Both the position numbers and the translations under genes were made by a program. Positions 22,901 to 37,235 of a stretch of DNA of 64,000 bases are shown piece by piece. Under the pieces are notes generated by a model. The model saw nothing but the letters and a program-made list of their open reading frames with translations, was not told where the DNA came from and searched no databases. The stretch comes from Clytia hemisphaerica (Eukaryota > Cnidaria > Hydrozoa > Leptothecata > Clytiidae): positions 1 to 64,000 of the forward strand of contig CACVBU010000807.1 in the NCBI GenBank assembly GCA_902728285.1, in the 5' to 3' direction. Numbering within the stretch: the stretch's first letter is position 1; each line of letters starts with the position of its first letter.

Positions 22901-25900
22901 GTATATAAATGCACCTAGTATATCAATACATCTCTGAGTGACGAAATTTAAAAAGCAGAAGTTGAAGTCACATAGGTGCTGGGAATAACCATAAAATTAA
23001 AAGCCCGAAGGGCTTGATATCGTGCTTTTTCTGAAAAGTGTGCCGAGGTTCCTACCTAAGTCACGTGACATTACAATAGAATTTCAGCGCTTGACCAATC
23101 AGAAGCTTCGCAGGTTTTTGAAAACAATAGCAGGAATATTTTTTGTGATATTCACTTATTTTTGCTTGGAAGAGTTTAATAAAGCACGCCATCTAGCCCT
23201 TCAGGCTTTAAATCTATGACCAGCTGGCACACAACGTTGTTTCAACGTTTGTATAACGTTCACAACGTCCATATAACGGTAGATGAACGTTAAAACAACG
23301 TTGTGTGCCAGCTGGGTGGGAATAGCAACATACCTTGGTACCAATCTTTCTGACTTCGTTCCAATCATCACAGTTAGTGTTGATCATGATAGAATCTGTA
23401 TCTCCATAAATGACATCAAGGCCAAGGTTTGATGCCAAGTCTTTTGTTTTCATCAAAATCTATTGGTGGTGGAGGGGAAAAATAGATTTTCTATATATTT
23501 GATCGGCATCTTTTAAGGTAGAGGATGCCAAGAAGGGGAGGGAACAATCAGATCCTTTTCAGCTTCGGGCTGTTCAACTAAAATCCCATAGAGGGGGAGG
23601 GCGTGGACGAACCTTTTCAAGTGAAAAGGAAATTCTTGGAAATGTCTGTATACTCCCAGGAAAATGGCGAAATTTACAAAGAAAAATTTAAAAAACACCC
23701 CTTTAGAACCCCTGGGAATTCTTCTTGGGTTACCCCAGGGAGGTTTTCGTCCACCATCCTGTATAGATATAAAATCGAATAGCCCTTTATGGCACACCCG
23801 GAGATTAAATTTACCATTTTTAAATTTATGGAAGGTTGTGATATATTTCATTTTCATAACAAGATATGAAAAGATAATAAGAATATCGAAGAAGCAAAAA
23901 TTAATAAATAAATTAGGAAAAGCAAATTAAGCCTACTTCACGCCCTTTTCCGGTAACCAAAGCTGCAAGAGGTTTAGCGTAAAATCTGGAATGACTGAAA
24001 CCAAGACAACCATACATACTATGGGTAGAAAGATATATGCAAACATTAAGGTCTGAAGAAATCCAATTGTTATCATCATTATCAGTGTCCGTTGACACCC
24101 TTTCAAATATTTCGCGGAGAATTTTTTTCATGAATATAAAAACAGAATGAATACAGAAACTATTTCTAATGGCGATAATTTTGACGATGGATCATTTTTT
24201 ATCCGTTGAAAAGAGCAAGTATGGATTTTGAAATATTTCGCGGGGACTTATTTTCGTGAATGAAGCCTTTTGAAAATTTTCATCTAGACTTACTTTCGTG
24301 GATGACACTAAAATGCGCGAGAAATTTAATCCCCGCGAAAATTCATCCAACCAAAGCAGAAAGTCAGTCATTAAAAATAGGTAGTCACCGTTTTTGTAAA
24401 TCATTGTTAAGTGATTGCATTGAAACTATTGAGAAATATACCCGGGGGGGGGGCACTGGGTTTGCGGACTGACGGTATGTGCGGGCCAAAAATTGGCTTT
24501 TAAAATTGCACCCTTACAGTGCAGCAAAAATCAGTGAAAATCATACCCTTAGAGTGCATTTTCCCCCAAATTTTCGATCCCTTTCGTGCAAAAAATGGTC
24601 AAAATTCTAGCATTTTTGGTCAAAATATCTAGATTTTTCAAGAATTTTCTGAAATTTCTACCCTTACAGTGCATCTCTAGTTTTTCCGACCCTTACAGTG
24701 CATTTTAAACATATTGGAAAAGGTACCCTTAGGACCCGCACATACCCGTCGGTCCTTTTGCCCAGCTGCCCCCCCCCCCGGGGAAATATATTGTGAAGCT
24801 CAAAATTGACAATAACCATTTAAATAATCTAAGCTGAAATAGCTAAACTAGAAATACCTGTTTGCGGTCAACTTTAAAGCTTTTTGACGAATATCATACT
24901 GAAAATAACAAAAGATTTTAAGAAATGAAAAAAAGGATAAAGTACACAAAAGATCAGAGCTTAGGGAAGCTCAAATTGCAGATGTAGAACAATAAACTCA
25001 ATATACATTCACAAAATATGTTTTGAGGTAAGACTACTAAACCTCAAACGAGCGAACTCGAATTGACAGTGGTTAGATTCAAAATTATTTCATTTTTAGC
25101 ATACTCAATAGTGATAAATAGATAGATATGAGCCCTCCGAATGCATTCGGGAAGGGTCCTACCCATGAAGGAGTAGGAATCACGGCGCTGACAGACGCGA
25201 GCTGCCAAGCCATGGCGTATACCATGACACTCGAACGACACTGGGAGAGCGATGCTCACGCGAGGGCGAACCTCGCGAGGTCGAACCTTATGAGTGCCAC
25301 GGCAAGTCACATTGTCACAATAGTGCTAAATAAAGTTAGTAATAACTCAGGTATTCAAACTTTCGTTCTAAAGCAAAGTTGATATGTTTTTATTGACCGT
25401 GTATGCTTTGCTTTCGGGCTAGTCTGTAGAAAAGTACCGTTGTGCGAATGAAGGCTGCAGGAATCCTGCCCGTCGTAGCGAAAATTAACACCAGTATTTA
25501 TTTTATTCAGCCGCAGACGGAAAGAAATACTTATGAAAAATACCTGTAAATACAATTCAGAACCTTCAGTTACTGTCTTCAATAATTTCTTGACCTGAAA
25601 AAAAACGAAGACAGAAACTCAATTAACCGAACAATTTAAGTCAATTCCTACTGAATTACCGAAGAGATTACAAAAGCAGGTTGTGTGGAAAACTCGGAAA
25701 CGTGGCTCATCATTTTGTGTTAAGCACATGTGAATATCTGTTATGCACATGTCTGCTGGACAGGGGAGTTTATAAAAAGCTCAAAGAAAAGAAACGTCAG
25801 TCTACAGTCAGTGTTGCAACCAGCGAAAAGTCTAAAATTTGACTCCAATTTCACTAAATTTTGTTTTGAAGGATTGTTTTTTAGACCTGAAATCCGTTAA

Positions 25901-28900
25901 ATAATTCAACTGGTAACAGGTGTAGATTTCCGTCTACAGACGGAAAAGTTTCAACACTGATTCTAAATTCTCGAATCAACGTTGATTGGCTACAGTAACA
26001 TATCAGAAAAAAAAACCAACCTGTCGTCGTCGTTCGACTAATCGTTTAATCTCCGTCGGCAAAATACCAAATTCCAATCCTGATTCGGGTACATCGGGTA
26101 ACAGCTCTTCGCCCTAAAACATTTAGTGAGTAAGAAAAAACAGGAACGAACGACGGGAACTGAAAATCGATTTACAGAAAGATTCATGATATTCATGACG
26201 TAATATTTTATATTGTAGCCCTGGCGTTTGCAAATAGTTTCATTGTTTAAATTCAAAATAAAACATTACATCATGAATATCATGAATTCGAATTTGAGAG
26301 AGAGAGGGTTGGCTTTACCTCGATGACAGACTTCTTCATTTCTCTGGCAATTGTGGTGAAACAGATATTATACTCTTGAATGATGGAAGGATACAAACTG
26401 TTGAAATCCAACAACAAAATAAATTTGTCGTAAAATCCTATGAAGAAGAAGAGATGATTATTGAAATTAGAAAAACTCCTAATCAGTCAAGAAATACACG
26501 GTTTTTTATAAGAGCAAACGTTATAAGAGCATAAGGCTTAGTTACAGATAGTTTCCTCAGGAAGGATCATAAACTTCGTGTCATTTCGCCTTCGAAAGAA
26601 AACTCGCGCTTAACCCTGGCGATAATAAAGTCACCGTGTCATACCTTTATTTAGGCTGCTGGCATCCACTAACGGATTCGTGCTCTTTATATAACTACCT
26701 CGCGTTTAGTAGAGGTCAGCGATTCAGACTAACCTTTCTTTGGTTCGAGGACAAGACCACAATTCTCTCAGAAAGGAAGAAGGATGTCATTTCGCCTTTC
26801 CCGAAAAAAATGCTTTAAAAGCGCTTAAGCTCTAGTTTAGACGGCCGACTTGACGGCAGAAGCTGGGCAAAAAGTTGACAGCTAAAATCTTTGCATTGAC
26901 ATCAAAATAGGGCATTGCATTGACATCAAAATAGGGCATTGCATTGACTTTAGACAGCCTACTTTATGCCAACTTTAATTCACAATTAGAATAGACAGGG
27001 CAAAGAGTGGGCCGTCTAAACTAGAGCTTAAGCCTTTGCCGATAAAGTCATACCTTTCTTTGGTTCGAGGACAAGACCACCAGGATAAGCAGGCTTCTTG
27101 CGTCCCTTGGATCTTTTCTTACTTGCTCCTTGTTTTTGTGTGCTTTGAGTGGCTTGTGTTTGTGTTGGAGCGATCTCATCATTTTCCTCCTCGTGTTCAG
27201 TGGTATGCTTAAATGAAGAGATTTCTCTTGTTAGTACATCTAACAATCGTTTTTTGATATCTAGACCGTGTAATATTTTTTACAGAAACACCGGAAGAGA
27301 CCAGGCGTGTCTACCGCTGGTTCTTCTGTTTAAATAGAAAAACCGGTATTCACGGATGTTTCCGTTAAATAAACATAGAGAAAAACTGCTTTGAAGGAGC
27401 TTTGGTTTGAGTTTGGGTAAAATAATGTCAAATATCTCAAATCAATGAATTGAGGCAGTCATAGACACAGCTATTTGACGTCAAATTAACCTGGGTCGAA
27501 CCAACCCATATGTGTCTTTAGGGGTTAATAGGTGTAGATAGACTTCAGTCAAGAGTCTGCTCTCGACTATTTATTTATGCGCCTACTGAATGAAATAGTA
27601 TTACAAAATTTGAGCTAGATTAACTCAGACCCAGTATCCTCAAAACAATATATAGCTGAACTTACGATATGTTTTTGATTATATGACTTGTCAGGGAGAA
27701 TGTAATTCCTGAAAAGTAGAAAAATAATCATTTATTGAGTAGATTGATGTATCAGAAGAATTTAAAAGTTCTAGAAGCCTTCCAATTTAAAAAGAAATCA
27801 CTCTCATATAAATACTTGAGCAACGCTGTTAAATTATTGCTTAGGGATATTTTTGGCTGAAATCGGGGTGGATCCGAGCTATATGTCCTGTCGATGGACG
27901 GCCAGTAAAAGTCTTTGGACCACCAAAGATTAAATTTCTGATAGCCGTCAAACAATCTACAAGCTTGTTTTTTATAAGAAACAATTAATTTGGGCCTGAG
28001 ATATTCTGAAATTTCTACTGCTCCAAACAAAAAAGCTATTGTTCTGAAGGCATAAATCTGAGTCTGGTGCTCTTATAAAATTGTTCTTATAAAAAGCTTG
28101 TATTCGAAAATATATGTTTAATTTATTAGTACTCTCCCAGAATTGAATATATCGACGAGAAAGTGCTTACTTTTTAGAGAAAGCGTGAAGTAGAAGAAAT
28201 TCGTTTCTTTCTGATCGACCACCAAGCAATGTCCTCGACTATAAAAAGAAGAAGAAATAAATTGTTAAATAGCATGGTCTAATCAAGGAACTTAAATAAA
28301 TGAGTTTTATTAAAGTTCCTTGGTCTAACTTAAGTATAACAGTATATAAAGGTGCAACCTGCAAAATAAGCTTTCTAGCAATGAATAAAAAGTACATTAA
28401 TGACATAAAAATTCGGCCATAAAATTTTCGGACGATCTTTTGAGATTTCAGAGAAATTCAATACAATATTTCGGCCAACAAGCGATTGGGTTCATCTTGA
28501 AACTTTCAACAGGAAGAAGAGCGCTACAAACCCCTGTCTCACAGCCCCGGTGAAACTTTTTCCCACAGTGGGGATGAATGTTTCTATCGAACTCCAAATG
28601 GATAGAAGTTCAATTTACCTAGCTCAAAAAATTCAGTGGGGATTCGGAGAATTTCTTTCCATTCATGATATCCATGTGTAATGTTTTCTACGGAAATACC
28701 CCGGTTTTAGCCAGTAGTGGCAGATTTAAACTAGACAAAAGTTGTATAAAATTTTGCGACTACTGGCAAAAACCGGGGCCTTTCCGTAGAAAACATTACG
28801 TCATGAATATCATGAATTGAATTTCGAATCGGGATGAAATCAAAGTCAATTTCCCAGTAGTACTGAATTTAGAGGGAATTTTTTTCACTGGGACGAAATT

Positions 28901-31900
28901 TTGGCAAACTTTTCCAGTGGGGCGGGGTCCCAGTCCGTGATACAGTGTGCTACACTGAACTCTATTAAATAAACAAAACACGTACGAGGACGTTTCCACA
29001 GATACAGGTGATTTGATAAGCCAACGGTAGAATGTTCAATTCGTACATGATTTGAAGGTTATAAATCGCATCCATCTAGTGTTTAGTGGAAATATCAAAT
29101 ATTAAAGAATTTAAAGTTTCACTACCATCACATTGAATTGGTGAGCCGTAGTGTAAAGGTAGAGCATTCGGCTAAGGTTATAAGGATAAAAAAAATTAAA
29201 GACTAATGTCTACTGAACTTTGTGAAAGTAACTCGTCAATCATACCCTATTTTCCCAAATCATGCTCATCAAAGTATCCGTTTTCCTATGAGAAAAAAAA
29301 AACAAGAAATTAATGAAATTTATAAAGACCATGGTAAACCGGTCCAACATTTTCATCCAACATACCATCTTTCGGTTTGTACCAATGTAAAATTTAAAAG
29401 AAGGAAAAAACACGTATTGGATGATGTTCGTCATCTAATATTTGCGCCATTTTTGCGTATGTTGGGTGAAATGTTGGACTGGTTTGTCCTGACATTATTT
29501 GGATCAAAAGCTGAACCATGAAGCAAAATTCGTTCCCGGCAGCTTCAAAAAAATGGTTATTTTGAAATCAAAATGGGCTTGTCGTGTCGAATTGGTACTA
29601 TCTAAGTTAAGCATCGAGTCGAGTATTTTGTAAAACTTTCTTGTTTTTATTATTTTGTCACAAAGGCTGCCGTTGTCGTTGCCTTGGTTCATTTTTTATG
29701 TGAAGCATATAATGATATCCTCCAAACTGAACTGTCACTATGGGTTCCCACTGCTTTAGAGAAAATATTTTCCCTGATTTTTTCCCTAAAAAGGGCCTTT
29801 TCCCATGACTTTCACACGTGAAAATGTGCCTTTTTCCATGACCTGGACTAAATTCCATACTTTTTTCCCTGACCATTATTTCCACAGTTGTAAAGGTCAT
29901 AGGAAATTAATAAAGTTGTTTTTACACACAGAACTGAATAAATTTTGTTTTTAAGTTGTCTTTCTCGAGAAACTACCCTACAATAAAAATAACAGAATCC
30001 AAGATGAAATGGATAATTAAAATTAATTGTTGATTTTGAAATTATAACTCAACCTTTGAGAAAATTCCCTGAGTTTTCCCTGACTTTCGTCCATTTTTTC
30101 AGATTTTCCCTGACTTTCCCTGACTTTTCCTGACTTTTTCCAAAAACAGCCTTTTTCCAGGTTTTCCCTGACCGCTGGGAACCCTGAGTCTAAGACCATG
30201 TTCACACGTTACGGTTCCGTATCATTCCGAAACGAAACGGTTCCGAAACAAGTGTGAACGTCAAAATTCGAAACGTCAAAAAAGAAGACGTTACAAAGGA
30301 AAACAGATCAAAACGGTTTCGCTCCAGTTTTTCCATCGAAACGGAACTACCCCGTTTTCTTGCTCCGAAACGTTCCAGAACCAATATGAACAATCTCGAT
30401 CGGTAACGGAAAGCATGCCGGAACGATACGAAACATAACGTCTGAGCATAGTCTAAATTCTGAACATCTGTGGACAAACGCACCTTAATTTGACCGGAAT
30501 ATCTTCTGGTAACAAATCATTTCTTTCATTGTTCAAAATGACCGACACCAATTCTTGAAAAGAAAAGAAAACGGTAAATCTGTAATTTTTAATTGAAGTG
30601 GTCAAAGCAAGGTTTATCGTCTGAGAAGGAAAATGGATATTACAAAGCAAAGTAGAACATATTTTCGAAATTTTCCGGTAACTTTTATCATGTGATAAAA
30701 AAGTCATATTCAAAAAGAAAATGTGTCAACTTGTTCCTACCTTTGAAATCATAGCTTTTACAGCGGATTAATTCTTTAGCGCTGATTTTGATATCACAAA
30801 CAAGGCGACCACATGACGGCGATTTGTCTGAAGTACCAAACTTGCCAGAACTCTAAAAAAGAGGATAAATTCTAAACAGTGAAAAAAACTTATTTGAAGT
30901 TGATATAGGCTTTCAAGGTTTCTTAGTTTTGTGTTTTGATAGATTGGACGTATACGGTTAAGGAAAAATAGAGACAACCGAAATGAGCGCAAAAAAAAAC
31001 ATTATTCGGTGGCTAGTTTCCCAAGGTGCAAAATTCATATTGTACAGGGCAAGAAATTTTAGAAAGAATTGCTTGAATTATAATGAATAAATGAATAACT
31101 ACTACCTTTGGAACTTGATTTCTCTTCAAGCGACCGATTTTGGACCAAAATGGAACCTAACAAAACAATGTAAATTGCGATCATAACTCGGCCTGATTCA
31201 GCTGATTTTTTTTTCTCGCAAGTTCACACCCTTAAAACTTGTTAAGTTAAGTCTCCATAGCTCAATAACTCTACACCTCTATAGCTCAAATATCTCCTTA
31301 ACTGGAACAAGCTCTATGGTCCCTTCAGTTAACAATGCCTTGTAAACCTTACTCCATAACTCGAAATTTCAATAACTCGAACAAAATTCTCCGTGCGTGT
31401 CCGAGTTACACAGACTCCACTCTGTACCACTGTAAAAACTTATCAATAATTATTGTAGGTACTAAAAAACTGAAAGACAGGGGACTGGGTTCGAGCTAAA
31501 AGAAATCGAATGACGTCAAAATGTTTGAAGCCTTTCAATGATGTGCTCGCAATACAGACAATTGAAATCATTCCGGGGGGGGGGGGGGCACTCGACTTAA
31601 AAACGACCGTACCTGCGGCCCAAAATTAGGCCTTTTGAAGTCGGATTCGTATTTGAAAGGGCCGCACGTACGGTAGGTCTTTAACCTTGAGTCCCCCCTC
31701 CTCCGGACATCATTCGACCTCGGTAAACTTGAAGCTTATACCTTGTAATAAGTTGTAACGCTTTTATGAGTATGTATAGTTATAGCCTCATTTTCGTAAT
31801 ACTATAACAGCTTCCCAACGGAATTTCTAAGAACTGTATTCGTTTTCAATTTAGAAATGATTGGAAATCGATTTTGAGACGAGGAATAGATTTCTACCTG

Positions 31901-34900
31901 ACGTAATCAATGAAAAGGCCTGCCGACAGGGTTAGTCGAGTAAGTAAAATAAGTAGCTCACCTTAGTGGCTGTGAATCTTCCCAATAGAACATCGAGATC
32001 AAATCCATGTATATCATGACCCTAAGGTAAAAAAGGAAGACATAAAAGAGAGAAAACCCATGAACAAAACAAGTACAACAACTAAAAAAAAACAGGAATA
32101 CCAGCAAAAACTTTCAATAAGTCTAAAAAAATTCAGCAAAAAGTTTCAACACCCCTTTTCTCCAAGTTCAATAACATGACAATAGCATGACAATTCGCCT
32201 CATTTCAAGAGCGTGACCTGGTCGGTGTGTATATCATGACTCTAAGGTATGAAAGGAAAATCTACAAAAGAAAGAAGGAGAATAGCCACTCACCACATTT
32301 AAATGGCGTGGCCTGGTCGACGTGTATACCATGGCCTAAACCTGATTATGTTGTCTGTCTAATTTCAATCCTTAGTTAAGTTAAGTTCGCTATAGACCTT
32401 TTCATAAATTACGTCACGAACATCACTTGCCTCGCATTCAAACAATTTCCATGGCGATCATATCCCTTGAGACATTAAAATATTTTTTGTGAAAAGAAAG
32501 TAGTTGCAATAAAGACCGCTGGGAGTTAATCACCATGGCAATAATTTCAAAACGAGGCAATTGATGTTCGTGACGTAATTTATGAAAAGGTCTACCTGTT
32601 AACAATTTACCCTCAAAAAATAAATTCAGTCAAGAATTTGCTTACCACAAGAACATCGGGGTCGATTTGTTGTATTTTGGCCAAGAATAAACCCAACATG
32701 GCGCGTTCGTTCGGTGAGACTTGGATATTAGCATTCTAGAGAAAAGATACAATATATGTCGAGTTCCAAAAATAGTAAGACGATTAAGTTGAAAAATCGA
32801 TGGATCGTTGTAAATTAGGAAACTGAATAAACAGTAAGTATTTTTTTTTAATTTTGTCGAATGTCGAATAGATTCCATGAGAAAGAAATCCGGGGGTTGA
32901 TTTTGGACATGCGTATAACTCGCTTGGGTGTACCCAGTATCTACAGCTAATTTCAAAATCCATTGCCGTAAAGAGTTTGTTGTAATTGTCTTTTCCCATT
33001 TGAGATTTTTCGAACCGACCGCTGCGATGGGGTGTTGGTAAGAGAGGGGAGACGACGAGAGGAGTGTCGCTATTTATAAATCATACTTCATCGCAGAGGT
33101 CTCCGTACGGGAATTTTCTATCAAACAGACAATGCGCACATAGTCTACTACAAAGCGATAAACGTGAGACAAATAATTCGCTTGCTAAGGCGAAATGTTG
33201 AAAAAATCTAGGGTAAAGAAAGACGTGTAAATGACTCCCAAAGAAATAGTTTGTTTTACCTTCTTTTTGAGTGTGCTTTGGAAATCGTATGGCAACAGTT
33301 GATCAGAGGTTTTTGTGACGACTAAAATAAACAAAAACTTAATTTAAATAAGACTACTGGTGCAGTCTAGATGTGCCGAAAGTCATTAACATTTTTGGGT
33401 GAGACTGGGTGAGATTTAAATCCATTTTTGACCCCTAAACTACAATTTTGCAAAGTTTCATGGCCATGCTTTTGCGCCTTTGTGCACAATTTTTATACAA
33501 ATAGACCGTACTATACTATTTAAACCGTACGACCGAACGGGAAAAAAATGTCTCTATAATCCGATGATGGAACTATCGGATTAAAAATCCAGTGAAAATA
33601 ATTCATTCATAGGTTTAAAGCGAGTATGGATAAAACAAATATAGAATCATTTACCGCTCCCTAAAAATCGCAAAAATATGCTTAACAGTTCCTCTAAAGA
33701 ATCCTGCGTTGTAACACGCATGCGTAATTTGTCGTTCTTTTAAGCCACATGCAGTTAATTCCCGTGATAAACAAAGAGGAATGCATACGTAGGGGTCGTA
33801 CAGTCACTTTCGGTCGGATTTGTGGACGGCAAAATATGTCGTTCTTTATGAAATTTGTCGTTATTTTTGTCTATTTTTAGTAATGGAGGATTTGTTACAT
33901 ATACCCCCTCTAAACTATTTGTGATCATGTGATCTCTATTAATTTTTGTTTTTAAATTTTTTTTTAAGTCAAAGCTATAATTTATTCTTTAATATATATA
34001 CTGTAGGATATACTGTTAAATTATTATTGTTATATTAATTGAAGAAATTGACGTCAATGAAAAGAAAGATGATATCAAATAAAAGTTAAAAAAATTGACG
34101 TCAAATAAAAAAAAACCATAGGAAAAACAATTTGAAAATTTTGTTCTTTATTCGAGAATCTAGATTTGAGTAAAGTGTTCGCAGAGAATTTTTACTCGAA
34201 TCTTGTATCATTATATTGTTATCATGAGTGATATAATGGCTAATATGGATATTCATACATTGACAGATGATCAACAAACTATCTTGCAATTGCAAGATAC
34301 CATTTATTTTCTGGAAGGAAAACTTTCAGAAAAAGATAAAGAAATTATTCGTCTAAACATCGACCTCCGTCGCACGATGGACGTAAGTTGAACATTCGTA
34401 ATTTCTATTTAGTTGAGTTACAGGAGGCTTTGGGACCTATTTTCGCAACTATAGACGCTTTCAATTAGCGTCTCGTCAGCACTTTGGACTGACTACCCAA
34501 TTCCCTCTCACATGGCAGGGGTTGACCCGGCGAAGGTTCATTCACTTGCCAAGTAAACCACTGCGAGTGGGATTCGAACCTCAGTCGCCTGTACAGCAAC
34601 CAAGGTCAATGACCACTATACCACAACGCCTTATTCGACATTGGCTGAATACTTTGTTCATACTTAATACAGTGCAGTCTCCAAAACTCGAACACGCACG
34701 GAGAACACAAATTTTTTCGAGTTAAGGAAATTTTGAATTATGGAGGAAGGTTTATAAGGCATTGTTAACTGAAAGGACGAGAAAATTTGTTAGAGTTTTA
34801 AGGAGACATTCGAGTTGTAGGGGTTCGAGATAAGAGACTCTGCTGTACCTTCTTACACAAGACAAAACAGAAATCTGCCAAGATCATGTTAATGTTACCC

Positions 34901-37203
34901 ATTCAAGAAAAATTGAGCCTAAGGCCTAAGCCTAAATAACTTTTTTAAATATGCTTTAATACCTAAGTTGTTTATTTAATCATTTAATCAGGGACCTATC
35001 AAACAAAAGAATAGATTTAATGCGGTGGAAAAGCTAAATTTCCTTTTTGAATTGAGTTGCTTAGAAAACTTCGTTCTGCACTCACTTAACTAAATCGGTA
35101 GACTCATCTTATTAAAGACGAATAACTGTCAACTAAAACAAGCAATTTCTGATCTATGTATTATAGGAGCGCCAACTTTGCCTCCAATTCGAAAATTCTG
35201 CTCTGAAGAGGAAGGCGGCTGAGCATAACAAAACCGTCCTCCCTTTGAGGAAAGAAAATAATGAATTGCGAGCAGAGAACGAGTCTCTCACCAGTACTAT
35301 TATCGAACATATGGAGAGAGAAGTAAACAGAGGGAAAGGTAAAGACGCAGCGTCACAAACTATCGAGTTGCAACCTAAAACAACCTCCAGTGGTTGCCAA
35401 ACACTTGACATGCAACCTAAAACAACCTCCAGTGGTTGTCAAACACTTGACATACCACGCAAAACAACTTCCAACGGTTGTCAAACACTTGACATGCCAC
35501 GCAAAACAACCTCCAGCGGTTGCCAGACTATCGAGCTGCAACCCAAAACAACCTCCAGCGGTTGCCAGACTATCGAGCTGCAACCCAAAACAACCTCCAG
35601 CGGTTGCCAGACTATCGAGCTGCAACCCAAAACAACCTCCAGTGGTTGCCAGACTATCGAGCTGCAACCCAAAACAACCTCCAGCGGTTGCCAGACTATC
35701 GAGCTGCAACCCAAAACAACCTCCAGCGGTTGCCAGACTATCGAGCTGCAACCCAAAACAACCTCCAGCGGTTGCCAGACTATCGAGCTGCAACCCAAAA
35801 CAACCTCCAGCGGTTGCCAGACTATCGAGCTGCAACCCAAAACAACCTCCAGCGGTTGCCAGACTATCGAGCTGCAACCCAAAACAACCTCCAGTGGTTG
35901 CCAGACTATCGAGCTGCAACCCAAAACAACCTCCAGCGGTTACCAGACTATCGAGCTGCAACCCAAAACAACCTCCAACAGTTGTCAAACACTTGAGTTG
36001 CAACCTAAAACAACCTCCAGCGGTTGCCAGACTATCGTGCTGCAACCCAAAACAACCTCCAGCGGTTGCCAAGCAAATGCACATTGGTACATCGAAGATA
36101 AGAACCCATTGAATGTTGGTGGCTTTGGTTTACCTAAGGTATTTATAATTTCCACCTCTCACCTTAGTAGTATAGAATCTACCTTTGGCTTGACTCTGCT
36201 TTTTGACTGTCCCTGTGAAGTAGACTAGGCCACTTGGCAAGGTCACCGTTGGGAAAAAGAATACCAAAATTTTTATCCTCACATCTATTGTTCACCATTT
36301 AAAAACATCCGGAATCGGTTGGAATGCTTTATGAGTCGTCAAAGCAAAACTAAATCTTAAAAAGCGCCTTATGATTCCAGGCAATTAATCGCTATATACA
36401 GTGGCCTCCAGGCTACACCAGATAAAGTATTTTTTGGGAAGATGCATAGAACATTATCAAATGTCTCTTTTAGAAGTAATTAAATTGAAAAAATCGTCAA
36501 GAGATGATATCCTGACCGAAATTCAGAATTGAACTATAGAATATTTGATCCGAAGTAACTTTTCTTTTTTTATAGAACTACCAACGCCAAAGAAAGGTTA
36601 TTAAACCATTTGTCAATCAAGGTGGTTTTGGAAGCCCAAAAGTAAGTAACAAAAAAACCTCACCATAGAAAACATAACATCTGTATATCAAAAATACTTT
36701 GTGAATCCAGGAAGTTCCAAGATGAAAAATATAGTAACACAACATAAATTTTGAACCTAATATTCACAAAATACATTTTTATTTCTTTTTCTATTTGGTT
36801 TTTCTATTTTATTTTGAGGCCCACTTTCGCAAATATAGACTATAGCGCCCCGTCGGCACCTTGAACTGACTACCCAATTCCCCTCGCATGACATGCATTG
36901 ACCCGGGCGAAGATTCATTCACTTGCCAAGTGAACTGCTGCGAGTGGGAATCGAACCTCAGTCGCCTGTGAAGCAACCAAGGTCAATGACACTATAAAAC
37001 AGCGCCGTTCTAATATCCAATATCCGAATCAAATTCTGATTGGGTGTCCAACACAAGTACGAATTATAGAGAGCTAAACAAATTTGCTTTATTTTCCTTC
37101 TTTTAGGATTTCACTAAGCGTGCTTTTGGGGGCCTAAAGAAGAGCAAAAAAGCTGCTTTCAAACCATCACAAGCAGCAAAAACCAACAAAGATGGCTTTG
37201 GAC

Positions 37204-37235
<32 letters not shown>

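Noticed and set aside
29140..29200. tRNA-like stretch gagccgtagtgtaaaggtag
   Set aside because: It has an A-box-like word but no B box or closing stem.
34560..34632. Functional tRNA gene on the minus strand
   Set aside because: A and B boxes are present, but the acceptor stem does not pair well, and the sequence continues into a tail shared with a second copy, which is the pattern of a SINE.
35353..36112. Four other open frames across the 42-bp repeat (both strands)
   Set aside because: A repeat length divisible by 3 keeps several frames open. Only the frame continuous with the coiled-coil exon and the flanking phase-0 splice sites is supported.
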